Assembly: GCF_035998295.1 (NCBI RefSeq)
Contig: NZ_DASYHS010000025.1
Coordinates: 1-25,577 of the forward strand
Length of the DNA: 25,577 bases
From: DASYHS01 sp035998295
GTDB taxonomy: Bacteria; Pseudomonadota; Alphaproteobacteria; Azospirillales; Azospirillaceae
Reading direction: 5' to 3'
The translations under genes were made by a program, and so were the position numbers. Below are positions 1 to 7,957 of the stretch, piece by piece. The notes under the pieces are model-generated. The model made no database searches, was not told where the DNA came from, and saw nothing but the letters and a program-made list of their open reading frames with translations. Within the stretch, counting starts at the first letter, position 1. The number at the start of each line of letters is the position of its first letter.

Positions 1-661
1 CCGCCGGGGCCCCGGCCGTCTCGCCGTCGCGCAGGCGCTGCAGCAGCGCGTCCCTGACCTCGGTGACATGGGCCTCCAGCGCGCGGGCGGCCCCTTCGGC
101 GTCGTGGCGGCGGCACAGGTCCAGCAGCTGCCGGTGCTCCCGGTGCGCCTTGACCTGGCCGGACGTGAGCGAGATCTGGAGCCGCACGTAGCGGTCGATC
201 ATCCCGTGGACCCGGTTCAGGAGCTTCATGGTCTCGGTCCGCCCCGAGGGCCGGTACAGCGCCATGTGGAACTCCCAGTTCAGTGCCCCCCACTGGTCGA
301 TCCGCTCGTTCGCGACCATGCGCTCCAGGATCTCGTCCGCCTGCGCCAGGTCCGCCTCGCTCATGCGCGGCACCGCCAGGCCGAGCAGCCACGCCTCCAG
401 CACCGCGCGCAGCTCGAACAGCTCCGCGATCTCCTCGGGCGACAGCTTCGAGACCACGGCGCCGCGGTGCGACACCAGCGTGACCAGCCCTTCCGCCTCG
501 AGCTGCTTCAGCGCCTCGCGCACGGGGATCCGGCTGACGCCCAGCTCGCCCGCGACCGCCTCCTGGCGGAGCTGCTCGCCCTCCCTGAAATGTCCGGCGA
601 TGATCCGCCGGCGCAGCTCGTCCGCGACCATGACCGCGGTGGTCCGGCGCTTCAGGGGCAT
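1..661 (-). CDS. GntR-family transcriptional regulator, FCD subfamily (3' end outside window)
   Basis: The reverse strand is open from an ATG at 661 to the window edge, giving 220 residues with no stop, so only the last residues are missing. Residues about 8-70 form a GntR winged helix-turn-helix, with the signature LGVSRIPVREALKQLEAEG. Residues about 75-215 are all-helical with the FCD pattern (ELFELRAVLE, then NWEFHMALYR, then AHREHRQLLD), a domain that usually binds small carboxylic acids or metal. FCD regulators normally repress neighbouring catabolic or transport genes. The targets probably lie left of the window, because the divergent gene on the right encodes a generic lipoprotein. A GTAC-N4-GTAC element upstream (707-718) is a possible operator. 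The family is certain; the ligand is unknown. Confidence 0.93.
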   Translation of the reverse strand, partial: MPLKRRTTAVMVADELRRRIIAGHFREGEQLRQEAVAGELGVSRIPVREALKQLEAEGLVTLVSHRGAVVSKLSPEEIAELFELRAVLEAWLLGLAVPRMSEADLAQADEILERMVANERIDQWGALNWEFHMALYRPSGRTETMKLLNRVHGMIDRYVRLQISLTSGQVKAHREHRQLLDLCRRHDAEGAARALEAHVTEVRDALLQRLRDGETAGAPA

Positions 662-706
662 TCCGCTCAACGCGCGCGTCTCCGATGGTGTCTCCGGCCC
701 CGGAGA

Positions 707-718
707 GTACACGAGTAC
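707..718. promoter_or_regulatory. Possible GntR operator (GTAC-N4-GTAC)
   Basis: Two GTAC tetramers, each self-complementary, are separated by ACGA and also form a direct repeat of GAGTAC 8 bp apart. The site lies 46 bp upstream of the GntR start, in the divergent intergenic region, where an autoregulatory operator would be expected. The symmetry is short and the assignment is inferred from position only. Confidence 0.25.
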
Positions 719-823
719 CGGTGCCGCAGCGAGTTCCGGCGGGTCGCGTTTTTGTCCCAGGCGGGTCCGAGGGGGCTCGGCTAAGAGAGCGGTCGTCCCT
801 CGAACCCGGAACGACCTCCCATC

Positions 824-1291
824 ATGAGAAAGCTCATCATCGCCGGCACCGCCGCCCTCGGCCTCGCCGCCTGCCAGACCGGCGACCTCGGCACCAAGCA
901 GACCGTGGGCGCGCTCGGCGGCGCCGCCGCCGGCGGCCTTCTCGGCTCCCAGTTCGGCAGCGGCACCGGCGCCCTGATCATGACCGGCGCCGGCACCCTG
1001 CTCGGCGCCTTCGTCGGCAGCGAGCTCGGCCGGTCGCTCGACCGCGCCGACCAGGCGGCGGCCGGCCGCGCGGCGATGCAGGCCTATTCCGCTCCCGTCG
1101 GCCAGACGATATCCTGGTCGAACCCCGACAGCGGCAATTCCGGCACGGTCACGCCGGTGCGCGAAGGACGGACCCAGACCGGCGCCTATTGCCGGGAGTT
1201 CCAGCAGACGATCCTCGTCGGCGGGCGCAGCGAGCGGGCCGTCGGCCAGGCGTGCCAGCAGGCGGACGGGTCCTGGCAGATCGTCGGCTGA
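824..1291 (+). CDS. Glycine-zipper outer-membrane lipoprotein (17 kDa surface-antigen-like)
   Basis: This 155-residue protein starts with a lipoprotein signal peptide whose lipobox LAAC ends at Cys17. Residues about 28-70 are a glycine-zipper segment (GALGGAAAGGLLGSQFG, then a second hydrophobic stretch GALIMTGAGTLLGAFVG), the arrangement of the Rickettsia 17 kDa antigen/SlyB-like 2TM family. The C-terminal half (about 88-155) holds two cysteines and the pattern GAYCREFQQT... and GQACQQADGSWQIV, which is common at the C-terminus of these surface antigens. It is probably anchored in the outer membrane and involved in envelope integrity. The same-strand peptidoglycan-binding protein follows after 100 bp, so the two may be co-transcribed. 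No strong Shine-Dalgarno sequence precedes the ATG. Confidence 0.9.
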   Translation: MRKLIIAGTAALGLAACQTGDLGTKQTVGALGGAAAGGLLGSQFGSGTGALIMTGAGTLLGAFVGSELGRSLDRADQAAAGRAAMQAYSAPVGQTISWSNPDSGNSGTVTPVREGRTQTGAYCREFQQTILVGGRSERAVGQACQQADGSWQIVG

Positions 1292-1306
1292 CCGGCCCTG
1301 CCGCCT

Positions 1307-1371
1307 GCACGGGCCGCCTGCACGGGCCGACCGCACGGGCCGATCACGAAGGCCGATCACGAAGGCCGATC
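1307..1371. repeat. 13-bp degenerate tandem repeat, five copies
   Basis: Units begin at 1307, 1320, 1333, 1346 and 1359. The first three start GCACGGGCCG and the last two are identical (ACGAAGGCCGATC). Unit 3 ends with the same GCCGATC as units 4 and 5, so the array grades from one variant to the other. It fills the gap between the lipoprotein stop and the ribosome-binding site of the next gene. Confidence 0.8.
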
Positions 1372-1391
1372 GTAGAAGGAAAGGCAACCCC

Positions 1392-1715
1392 ATGAAGCGC
1401 TCCCTCCCCCTCGCGTCGCTGGCCCTGGTCCTGGGGCTCGCCACGGGCGGCGGTGCGGCCGCCAGCGTGCCCGAGAGCTGGTGGTCGATCCCGCTGGGCG
1501 ACGAGATGCAGCGCACCGTCGCCAAGGACGTCCAGACGGCGCTGGTGAACCTCAACTGCTATTCCGGCCCGATCGACGGCGTGATCGGGCCGCGCAGCCG
1601 GCAGGCGATCCGCACCTGGCAGCGCGTCAACCAGTACCCGCAGACCGGCGTCGTCTCCGAGCCGCTGATGCAGACGATCCTGACCCAGCAGAGCGTTTCC
1701 TGCCCCCGGAGCTGA
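1392..1715 (+). CDS. Small exported peptidoglycan-binding-domain protein
   Basis: A 107-residue protein with a Sec signal peptide (residues 1-24, ending near GGAAAS) followed by a single PG_binding_1 domain (about 42-98). The domain shows the usual core: VQTALVNLNCYSGPIDGVIG, then SRQAIRTWQRVNQYPQTGVV. A GGAAAGG Shine-Dalgarno sequence supports the ATG at 1392. There is no catalytic domain, so it probably binds murein in the periplasm as an accessory factor. Two cysteines (in NLNCYSG and VSCPRS) could form a disulfide that clamps the domain. The partner is unknown; the upstream lipoprotein is the nearest candidate. Confidence 0.88.
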   Translation: MKRSLPLASLALVLGLATGGGAAASVPESWWSIPLGDEMQRTVAKDVQTALVNLNCYSGPIDGVIGPRSRQAIRTWQRVNQYPQTGVVSEPLMQTILTQQSVSCPRS

Positions 1716-1718
1716 GCC

Positions 1719-1740
1719 GGCGGGACCGCATCTCCCCGCC
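1719..1740. terminator. Possible weak hairpin between convergent genes
   Basis: GGCGGG (1719-1724) and CCCGCC (1735-1740) can pair across a 10-nt loop in the 25-bp gap between the convergent peptidoglycan-binding and MFS genes. The stem is short and lacks a T run on either strand, so it would be at best a weak bidirectional terminator. Confidence 0.3.
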
Positions 1741-3183
1741 TCACCCGGCGGCGCGGCCGGGGCCTTGCCGCCGGTCGCGCGCCGCGCGGCGGCAGCTCCC
1801 GGCCGCGATCGCGAGCGCGACGGCCATCAGGGCCGCCGCGGCCGCGAACGTGGTCCGCATGCCGGTCGCGACGGCCTCCGGCCCCGCCGCCGGAACGTCG
1901 GTCGCCGACGCGAACGCGAACACGGCGCCCATCACCGATGCGCCGGTGATCAGCCCGAGATTGCGCGACAGGCCGAGCATGCCCGAGACCACGCCCCGCT
2001 GGTCGGGGCGGACATCCGTCATGACGGCGGTGTTGTTGGCCGTCTGGAACAGCGCATAGCTGGCGGTGACCGCGACGATCGGGCCGACATAGCCGGGGAT
2101 GCCGGCGGCCGCCGGCATCACGGACAGGACGAGGGAGCCCGCCGCCATTCCGGCGACCCCGGCAATGGCCGTGCGCCGCGCGCCGAAACGGTCCGCGACG
2201 CGGCCGGCCGGCACGCCGGCCAGCGCGGCGACGAGCGGGCCGGCCGACAGGACCAGCCCCGTGAGGGCCGCGTCGAGCCCGAGCGCATGGGACAGGTAGA
2301 ACGGCCCGACCACCAGCGTCGCCATCATCACCGTCGAGACGAGCGCGCTCATGGCGAGGCTCGCGCCCAGCCCGGGATCGCGGAACGTCGCCAGCCGGAC
2401 CAGGGGCGACGCCGCCCTCGCCTGGGCGAGCACGAAGAGGCCCGCCCCGAGGACGGCCGCCGACAGCAGGGCCATGTTGAGCGGACCGAAGCCGCCGCGC
2501 CCCGTCGTCACGGCGAGCGCATAGGCCGCGAGCGTCAGGGCCAGCAGCAGCGTGCCCGTGGCGTCGAACCCGGCCCGGCCGGCCGCCGGCGCCCGGTGGT
2601 CGGCGGGCAGGCTGCGATACGCGAGCAGAAAGGCCGCGATGCCCAGCGGCACGTTGGCCAGGAAGATGGCCCGCCAGCCGAACTCGGTGATCAGCAGGCC
2701 GCCGAGCGACGGGCCGAGGGCGGTGCCGATCGCGGATGTCGTCCCGAGCAGCCCCATGGCGCTGCCGGTCTTCGCCTTGGGGACCGTCTCGCCGACGAAC
2801 GCCATGGCGAGGGCCATCATGACGGCCGCTCCGAGCCCCTGCGCCGCCCGCGCGGCGATCAGCAGCCCGAGCGTGGGCGCGGCGCCGCACAGGACCGAGG
2901 CGGCGGTGAACAGGGCCATGCCCGCCAGCAGCAGCCGCCGGCGGCCGAAGACGTCGCCGAGCCGTCCGGCGCTGACGACCAGCGTCGTGACGGCGAGAAG
3001 ATAGGCGAGGACGATCCACTGGACCTCCTGGAAGGAGGCGCCGAACGCCTGCGCCAGGGTGGGCAGGGCGACGTTGGCGATGCTGGTTCCCAGCGAGGGC
3101 AGCAGCACGGACAGCGAGAGGCTGGCGAGCGCCCACCGGGCCGAAGCCGCTGCCCCGTCCCGTCCCGCGATGATCGGCGTCAT
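1741..3183 (-). CDS. MFS multidrug-type efflux transporter (DHA2/EmrB-like)
   Basis: A polytopic inner-membrane protein of 480 residues when started at the ATG at 3183, where GGAG lies 6 nt upstream. An in-frame start at 3249 would add a charged tail with no ribosome-binding site. Motif A (GRLGDVFGRRRLLLAG) follows the second membrane helix, and the drug/H+ antiporter motif C region (GTALGPSLGGLLI) lies in helix 5. The length and number of hydrophobic segments fit the 14-helix DHA2 group, which exports toxic compounds in exchange for protons. The gene is divergent from a LysR regulator that probably controls it. The substrate cannot be read from the sequence. Confidence 0.93.
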   Translation of the reverse strand: MTPIIAGRDGAAASARWALASLSLSVLLPSLGTSIANVALPTLAQAFGASFQEVQWIVLAYLLAVTTLVVSAGRLGDVFGRRRLLLAGMALFTAASVLCGAAPTLGLLIAARAAQGLGAAVMMALAMAFVGETVPKAKTGSAMGLLGTTSAIGTALGPSLGGLLITEFGWRAIFLANVPLGIAAFLLAYRSLPADHRAPAAGRAGFDATGTLLLALTLAAYALAVTTGRGGFGPLNMALLSAAVLGAGLFVLAQARAASPLVRLATFRDPGLGASLAMSALVSTVMMATLVVGPFYLSHALGLDAALTGLVLSAGPLVAALAGVPAGRVADRFGARRTAIAGVAGMAAGSLVLSVMPAAAGIPGYVGPIVAVTASYALFQTANNTAVMTDVRPDQRGVVSGMLGLSRNLGLITGASVMGAVFAFASATDVPAAGPEAVATGMRTTFAAAAALMAVALAIAAGSCRRAARDRRQGPGRAAG

Positions 3184-3268
3184 TGTGAACTCCGTGATCC
3201 GGCGGCTCCCATGGCGAAGCCTCAGGAACCGTAGCCCCGGGTTTGGCATGGCGGAACGCGCACCGTTT

Positions 3269-3283
3269 GCACGTCGTCCGTGC
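3269..3283. promoter_or_regulatory. Candidate LysR-type operator in divergent promoter
   Basis: A perfect inverted repeat, GCACG-TCGTC-CGTGC, lies between the MFS start (3183) and the LysR start (3326). LysR proteins typically bind interrupted dyads of about 15 bp in the promoter they share with a divergent target, and this one is centred 50 bp from the LysR start. A -10-like TATGCT (3314-3319) precedes the ATG by only 6 nt, with no Shine-Dalgarno sequence, so the LysR message could be leaderless. Confidence 0.45.
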
Positions 3284-3325
3284 GTTTGACGCCATGTCCC
3301 GATCGGATGGTGCTATGCTCGGCGC

Positions 3326-4222
3326 ATGCCCGGACCCGATCTCAACCTGCTCGTCGTTCTCGACGTGCTGCTCGCCGAAGGCAGCGTCGCGGGCGCCGCC
3401 CGGCGGCTGCGGCTCAGCCCCTCGGCGATGAGCCGGTCGCTGGCGCGGCTGCGCGAGGCGACGGGCGATCCGCTGCTGGTCAGGGCCGGCCGCGGCCTCG
3501 TTCCCACGCCCCGGGCGATCGAGCTGCGCGGGCAGGTCGGCCGGGTCGTGCAGGACGGGGAAGCGATCCTGCGCCCCGCCGGGACGCTCGACCTCGGGCG
3601 GCTGGTCCGGACCTTCACGCTGCGGACCAGCGAGGGCTTCGTCGAGACCTTCGGCCCGGACCTCGTCGCCCGCGCCGCCGGGGAGGCCCCCGGCGTGCGC
3701 CTGCATTTCCTGCAGAAGCCGGACAGGGACAGCGCCCCGCTGCGCGACGGGACCGTCGACCTGGAGACCGGCGTCGTCGGGAAGGCGACCGGTCCGGAGG
3801 TCCGCGCCCAGGCGCTGTTCCGGGACCGCTTCATCGGCGTCGTGCGCATGGGCCACGCGCTGTGCCGGGGCGCGGTCACTCCCGCCCGTTACGCGGCCGG
3901 CCGGCATGTCCTCGTCTCACGCCGCGGCCTCGTGGAGGGGCCGGTCGACGAGGCCCTGAAGCCGTTCGGGCTGGCGCGGGAGATCGCCACCATCGTCGGC
4001 GGTTTTTCGACCGCGCTGGCCCTGGCCCGGGCCTCCGACCTGATCGCCAGCGTCCCCGAGCGGCACACCGGCGGCCTGCGCGCGGGAATGCACGCCTTCC
4101 CCCTCCCGGTTCCCGTGCCGGAGATCACGGTCTCGCTGCTCTGGCACCCGCGCCTCGACGCGGACCCGGCGCACCGCTGGCTGCGCGGATGCGTCCGGGA
4201 CGTCTGTGCGACCCGAAGCTGA
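3326..4222 (+). CDS. LysR-family transcriptional regulator
   Basis: A 298-residue protein of normal LysR length. Residues about 4-62 are the winged helix-turn-helix (LNLLVVLDVLLAEGSVAGA, then LSPSAMSRSLARLREATGDP). The remainder is a type-2 periplasmic-binding-protein-like effector domain of the NodD/LinR kind (VRTFTLRTSEGFVETF... near residue 92). It is divergently transcribed from the MFS exporter and lies 72 bp upstream of an aldo/keto reductase. It therefore probably controls one or both in response to an aromatic or otherwise reactive compound. That role is inferred from position. No convincing Shine-Dalgarno sequence precedes the ATG. Confidence 0.93.
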   Translation: MPGPDLNLLVVLDVLLAEGSVAGAARRLRLSPSAMSRSLARLREATGDPLLVRAGRGLVPTPRAIELRGQVGRVVQDGEAILRPAGTLDLGRLVRTFTLRTSEGFVETFGPDLVARAAGEAPGVRLHFLQKPDRDSAPLRDGTVDLETGVVGKATGPEVRAQALFRDRFIGVVRMGHALCRGAVTPARYAAGRHVLVSRRGLVEGPVDEALKPFGLAREIATIVGGFSTALALARASDLIASVPERHTGGLRAGMHAFPLPVPVPEITVSLLWHPRLDADPAHRWLRGCVRDVCATRS

Positions 4223-4294
4223 AAATCCCCTCGCCCGCTGGACAGCCCGGCGGAAAACCGCATCATGGAGCCGCCCCCACCCGGAAGGACCCCC

Positions 4295-5311
4295 ATGCAG
4301 TACCGTACCCTGGGCCGCAGCGGCCTGCTGGTCTCGCCGATCTGCCTCGGCACGATGATGTTCGGCGGGCAGGCCGACGCCGCGACCGCGGCCCGGATCG
4401 TCGCCCATGCCCGCGACGTCGGCGTGAACTTCGTCGACACCGCCGACGTCTACAACGCCGGGGAGTCCGAACGGGTCCTGGGCGCGCTGGTCGGCGCCGA
4501 CCGGGACGCCTGGGTCGTCGCGACCAAGGTCGGCAACCCCATGGGACCGGGCCCCAACGCCGGCGGGCTCGGCCGCAAATGGATGATGGCGGCGCTCGAC
4601 GCCAGCCTCGCCCGGCTCGCCATGGACCATGTCGACGTCTGGTACCTGCACCGCGACGACAACGCGACCCCCTACGAGGAGGTCGTCGCCACGATCGGCG
4701 ACGTGATCGCGGCCGGCAAGGTCCGCTACTGGGGCCTGTCGAACTTCCGCGCCTGGCAGGTCGCCGACATGGTCCACCTCGCCGACCGGCTCGGCGTGCC
4801 GCGCCCGGTCGTGGCCCAGCCGCTCTACAACGCCCTCAACCGCATGGCCGAGGTGGAGCTGATCCCGGCCTGCCTGCATTACGGCCTGGGCGTCGTCCCC
4901 TACTCGCCGCTCGCCCGCGGCGTGCTGACCGGCAAATACGCGCCGGGCGCCGCCCCGGACCCGGGCACCCGGGCCGGCCGCGCCGACCAGCGCATGATGG
5001 AGACGGAGTTCCGGCCCGAGTCGCTGGAGATGGCGCAGGCACTGAAGCGGCACGCCGAGGCCCGCTCCATGGACCCGGCCCATCTCGCCGTGCTCTGGCT
5101 CCTCAACAACCGGGCCGTCACCAGCGTGCTGGCCGGCCCGCGCAGCTTCGAGCAGTGGCCCCCCTATCTCGAGGCGCTCGCGCATGCCTACCTGCCGCAG
5201 GACGAGGCCGCCGTCGACGCCCTCGTCCCCGCCGGCCATCCCTCCACGCCCGGCTACACCGACCCCCGCTATCCCGTCGCCGGTCGCTTTCCGATCGTCG
5301 TCGCCGGGTGA
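4295..5311 (+). CDS. Aldo/keto reductase
   Basis: A 338-residue NAD(P)H-dependent oxidoreductase with a TIM-barrel fold. The start at 4295 is preferred because GGAAGGA precedes it and MQYRTLGRSGL is the usual N-terminus; an ATG at 4265 would add a proline-rich tail. The catalytic tetrad is visible as Asp48, Tyr53 (VDTADVYN), Lys78 (VATKVG) and His119 (WYLHRDD). Cofactor-binding elements appear as GLSNF near residue 147 and as PLARGVLTGKY near 206. It resembles the YghZ/Tas-type group that reduces aldehydes and ketones in the cytoplasm. It follows the LysR gene on the same strand, so a shared detoxification response with the exporter is plausible but unproven. Confidence 0.94.
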   Translation: MQYRTLGRSGLLVSPICLGTMMFGGQADAATAARIVAHARDVGVNFVDTADVYNAGESERVLGALVGADRDAWVVATKVGNPMGPGPNAGGLGRKWMMAALDASLARLAMDHVDVWYLHRDDNATPYEEVVATIGDVIAAGKVRYWGLSNFRAWQVADMVHLADRLGVPRPVVAQPLYNALNRMAEVELIPACLHYGLGVVPYSPLARGVLTGKYAPGAAPDPGTRAGRADQRMMETEFRPESLEMAQALKRHAEARSMDPAHLAVLWLLNNRAVTSVLAGPRSFEQWPPYLEALAHAYLPQDEAAVDALVPAGHPSTPGYTDPRYPVAGRFPIVVAG

Positions 5312-5444
5312 AATTTTCAAGGGCCGGTAATGAAAAGTAAACGCGCCTGATCGAAATTGGTACCTCTATGGTATCGACGGGAGAGGGCGCGTGGCCGGAA
5401 GCGTGACCCCGCGGACCAGATTTCGTCGTTTGCGGAGGAACTCC

Positions 5445-6191
5445 ATGGGTCGCGTTTCTGCTTCGCTTTTCCGGGCGCTGACGTTCGTCGCGCTGACGGG
5501 CGCCACGGTGGCCGGTGCCGCCCTCGCCTGGGCCGCGCCGGCCGGCGCGCAGCATCTGAGGGTCGCCTACGTCGAGTTTCCGCCCTTCACCCATACCGAG
5601 GGCTCGACCCCGGCCGGCTCCCTGTTCGAGCAGCTCGACAAGGTCGCGGCCGATGCCGGCTTCACCTACACCGCGCAGGCGATCCCGCCGCGCCGCCTGT
5701 TCCAGGCGCTGCCGGACGGCGAGTTCGACCTGTTCATGGGCGTGAAGTCGCCGCCGAGCTTCGAGGGCACGACGGTCGCCAGCGCCGAGCCGATCGCGAC
5801 GATCAACCTCCATGCCTGGGGCCTGGGCGACGTCCCCGCGATCACGAAGAAGGAAGACCTGTCCGGCCTCAAGGTGATCGTACTGAGCGGCTACTCCTAC
5901 GGCGGCTGGCGCGTGTGGATGGACGATCCCGCCAACAAGGTCGAGCTGGTCGAGGCGCGCACGGCCGAGCAGGCGGTCCAGCTCCTGACCGGCGGGCGGG
6001 CGCCGCTGCTGCTCCAGTACACGCTGCCGATGGAACAGGCGCTCGGCGGCAAGACCCCTGACGGGCTGACCTCCAAGCCGATCTCCAGCGTCGACCTCTT
6101 CTACGTGGTCTCCAAGAAGACCCCGGATGCCGAAGGCGTGCTGTCGCGGCTGGAGGCGAGCACGGCCAAGATCCGGAAGTCCGGCGGCTGA
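5445..6191 (+). CDS. Periplasmic solute-binding protein (type-2 PBP, SBP_bac_3-like)
   Basis: A 248-residue exported protein. The ATG at 5445 is chosen because GCGGAGGA precedes it and a typical signal peptide follows (hydrophobic core about 8-32, cleavage near PAGAQ). A GTG at 5391 would place a basic stretch in front. The mature part begins LRVAYVEFPPFTH and has the two-lobed layout of polar amino-acid-type binding proteins (GSLFEQLDKVAADAGFTYT, then FDLFMGVKSPP). No permease or ATPase is nearby. Instead a chemoreceptor starts 11 nt after the stop, so the protein more likely presents a ligand to that receptor than feeds an ABC importer. The ligand is unknown. The AT-richer leader 5312-5400 with repeated TGGTA motifs probably holds the promoter. 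Confidence 0.87.
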   Translation: MGRVSASLFRALTFVALTGATVAGAALAWAAPAGAQHLRVAYVEFPPFTHTEGSTPAGSLFEQLDKVAADAGFTYTAQAIPPRRLFQALPDGEFDLFMGVKSPPSFEGTTVASAEPIATINLHAWGLGDVPAITKKEDLSGLKVIVLSGYSYGGWRVWMDDPANKVELVEARTAEQAVQLLTGGRAPLLLQYTLPMEQALGGKTPDGLTSKPISSVDLFYVVSKKTPDAEGVLSRLEASTAKIRKSGG

Positions 6192-6202
6192 GGCAGGCCA
6201 GC

Positions 6203-7786
6203 ATGGACCAGGAACGGCCCGCGGGCGCACCCCGCATCGCCCGGCTCGGCATCCGCCAGCGCGCGCTCGCGATGATCGGCGCACTGCTGCTCGCGGCAGG
6301 CTCCCTCGCCATCGTCGGCAACATCCGGACCGCGTCCAGCGACGCCCGCGACGCGCTCGCCGCGCGGGCGGGCATCACGGCGGTGCTTCAGGCGCGCTCG
6401 GTCGCGATCCCGCTGTTCGACTTCGACGACCAGCAGGTGGCCGAGGTCGTCCAGGCGCCGTCGGCCGACCCGGACTTCCTCGCCAGCTTCGTGCGCGACC
6501 CCAAGGGCGCCGTCGTCGCCAGCCACGGCGACCTGGAACGCACGGACGGCTTCATCGAGGAGGTGCGCCCGATCCTGGCCGGCGAGGAGGGGCAGCAGCA
6601 GCAGATCGGGGAATACGTGCTGCGCCTCGGGACCGGACGGCTGGAGGACCGCATCACCGAACAGGCGCTGTGGCAGGTCGGCGGCGGCGTCGTGGTGCTC
6701 GGCTTCGTGATGGCGGCCCTGTACCTCGTCGTCGCCTCCTTCAGCACGCCGCTCGAACAGCTGACCCGGCTCGTCACCCGCCTCGCCGACGGCGACTACA
6801 CGCTGGCCGTTCCCGGCCTCGCGCGCCGGGACGAGGTCGGCGAGCTGGCCCGCGCGGTCGAGGTGCTGAAGACGAACGCGGCCGAGCGCGAGCGGCTGGA
6901 GGCGGAGCAGGTCGCCGGCCGCAAGGCCGAGGTGGCGCGCGCCTCCCGCCTGACGGAGCTCGCCGCCGGCTTCGACGGCCGCGTCCAGCGCGTCGTCGAG
7001 GAGGTCTCGGCCTCGGCCAGCCAGATGCAGGCCGGCGCGCACACCGTGCTCGAGGGCGCGATCCGCGCCGACGGCTGCAACGTCAACGTCGCCGACGCCG
7101 CCGGCCGCGCGGCCGAGAACGTGTCGGTGGCGAGCGCCGCCGCGACCGAGCTGTCGACCTCGATCCGGGCCATCGCCGAGACGGTGCAGGGCTCGGTCGA
7201 GATGGCGCGGGACGCGATCTCCAAGACCGAGGCGACCCGGCGCACGGTCGAGACGCTGGCCGCCGCCGCCTCCAAGATCGGCGAGGTGACGAGCCTGATC
7301 AACGAGATCGCCGGCCAGACCAACCTGCTGGCGCTGAACGCCACGATCGAGGCCGCGCGGGCGGGCGAGGCCGGCAAGGGCTTCGCCGTCGTCGCCTCGG
7401 AGGTGAAGAACCTCGCCAACCAGACCGCGCGTGCGACCGAGGATATCGCCGGCCAGATCCGCAGCATCCAGTCCGTCACCGGCGACACCGTGACCGCGAT
7501 CCGCCTGATCTCGGAGACGATCGCCGCCCTGGACGAGCGGGCCGTGACGATCGCGGGCGCGGTCGAGCAGCAGCTCGGCGCCACCGCCGAGATCGCGCAC
7601 CAGGTCGGCGGCGCCGCGCAGAGCGCCGACATCGTGACCGCGAACATCCGCGTCGCCTCCGACGCCTCCCAGGCGGTGTCGAACGCCGCCAACGAGACGG
7701 TCGCGGTCTCCGCCCTGCTCCAGGACCGCTTCTCCACCCTGCGCGACGAGGTCCGCCAGTTCCTCGACGCCGTAAAGACCGCCTGA
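6203..7786 (+). CDS. Methyl-accepting chemotaxis protein
   Basis: A 527-residue transmembrane receptor. TM1 spans about residues 20-41. A periplasmic sensor of about 110 residues, which resembles CHASE8-type domains (ARSVAIPLFDFDDQQV, then VRDPKGAVVASHG), runs to TM2 at about 155-177. HAMP follows (FSTPLEQLTRLVTRLADGDY onward), and then the cytoplasmic signalling domain with the conserved hairpin tip (EIAGQTNLLALNATIEAARA). The tip binds CheA/CheW and steers swimming. There is no C-terminal NWETF-like pentapeptide for tethering CheR. The start overlaps no other gene and has GAGGCAGG upstream. The solute-binding protein directly in front suggests a ligand-loaded partner for the sensor domain. 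The family call is certain; the stimulus is not. Confidence 0.95.
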   Translation: MDQERPAGAPRIARLGIRQRALAMIGALLLAAGSLAIVGNIRTASSDARDALAARAGITAVLQARSVAIPLFDFDDQQVAEVVQAPSADPDFLASFVRDPKGAVVASHGDLERTDGFIEEVRPILAGEEGQQQQIGEYVLRLGTGRLEDRITEQALWQVGGGVVVLGFVMAALYLVVASFSTPLEQLTRLVTRLADGDYTLAVPGLARRDEVGELARAVEVLKTNAAERERLEAEQVAGRKAEVARASRLTELAAGFDGRVQRVVEEVSASASQMQAGAHTVLEGAIRADGCNVNVADAAGRAAENVSVASAAATELSTSIRAIAETVQGSVEMARDAISKTEATRRTVETLAAAASKIGEVTSLINEIAGQTNLLALNATIEAARAGEAGKGFAVVASEVKNLANQTARATEDIAGQIRSIQSVTGDTVTAIRLISETIAALDERAVTIAGAVEQQLGATAEIAHQVGGAAQSADIVTANIRVASDASQAVSNAANETVAVSALLQDRFSTLRDEVRQFLDAVKTA

Positions 7787-7809
7787 CAGGACAAAAACCC
7801 TTCCCCCTT

Positions 7810-7922
7810 CACCCTCTCCCGCAACGCGGGAGAGGGTGGGGCCCGCCGCGAAGCGGTGGGAGGGTGAGGGCTTTCGAGCATTTTCCCTCACCTCCCACCT
7901 TCTCCCGTTGCACGGGAGAGGG
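7810..7922. repeat. REP/BIME-like palindrome cluster
   Basis: Three inverted repeats lie in series after the chemoreceptor gene. The first is a perfect 13-bp stem (7810-7822 with 7826-7838) around AAC. The second is a 15-16-bp stem with one bulge (7855-7870 with 7885-7899) and a 14-nt loop. The third is an 11-bp stem with one mismatch (7898-7908 with 7912-7922) around TGC. The first and third share the core CTCCCG. Such clusters are typical dispersed extragenic palindromes. This one may also end transcription of the chemoreceptor operon. Confidence 0.85.
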
Positions 7923-7957
7923 CAGGGGAATCGCATTTGAGAAAATTGGGTGGCGCG

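Noticed and set aside
1559..3907. Very long open frame (782 codons) on the reverse strand across the MFS and LysR genes
   Set aside because: It overlaps two clear genes in other frames, and its translation is Arg/Pro/Gly-rich with no recognisable domain. It is a by-product of high GC.
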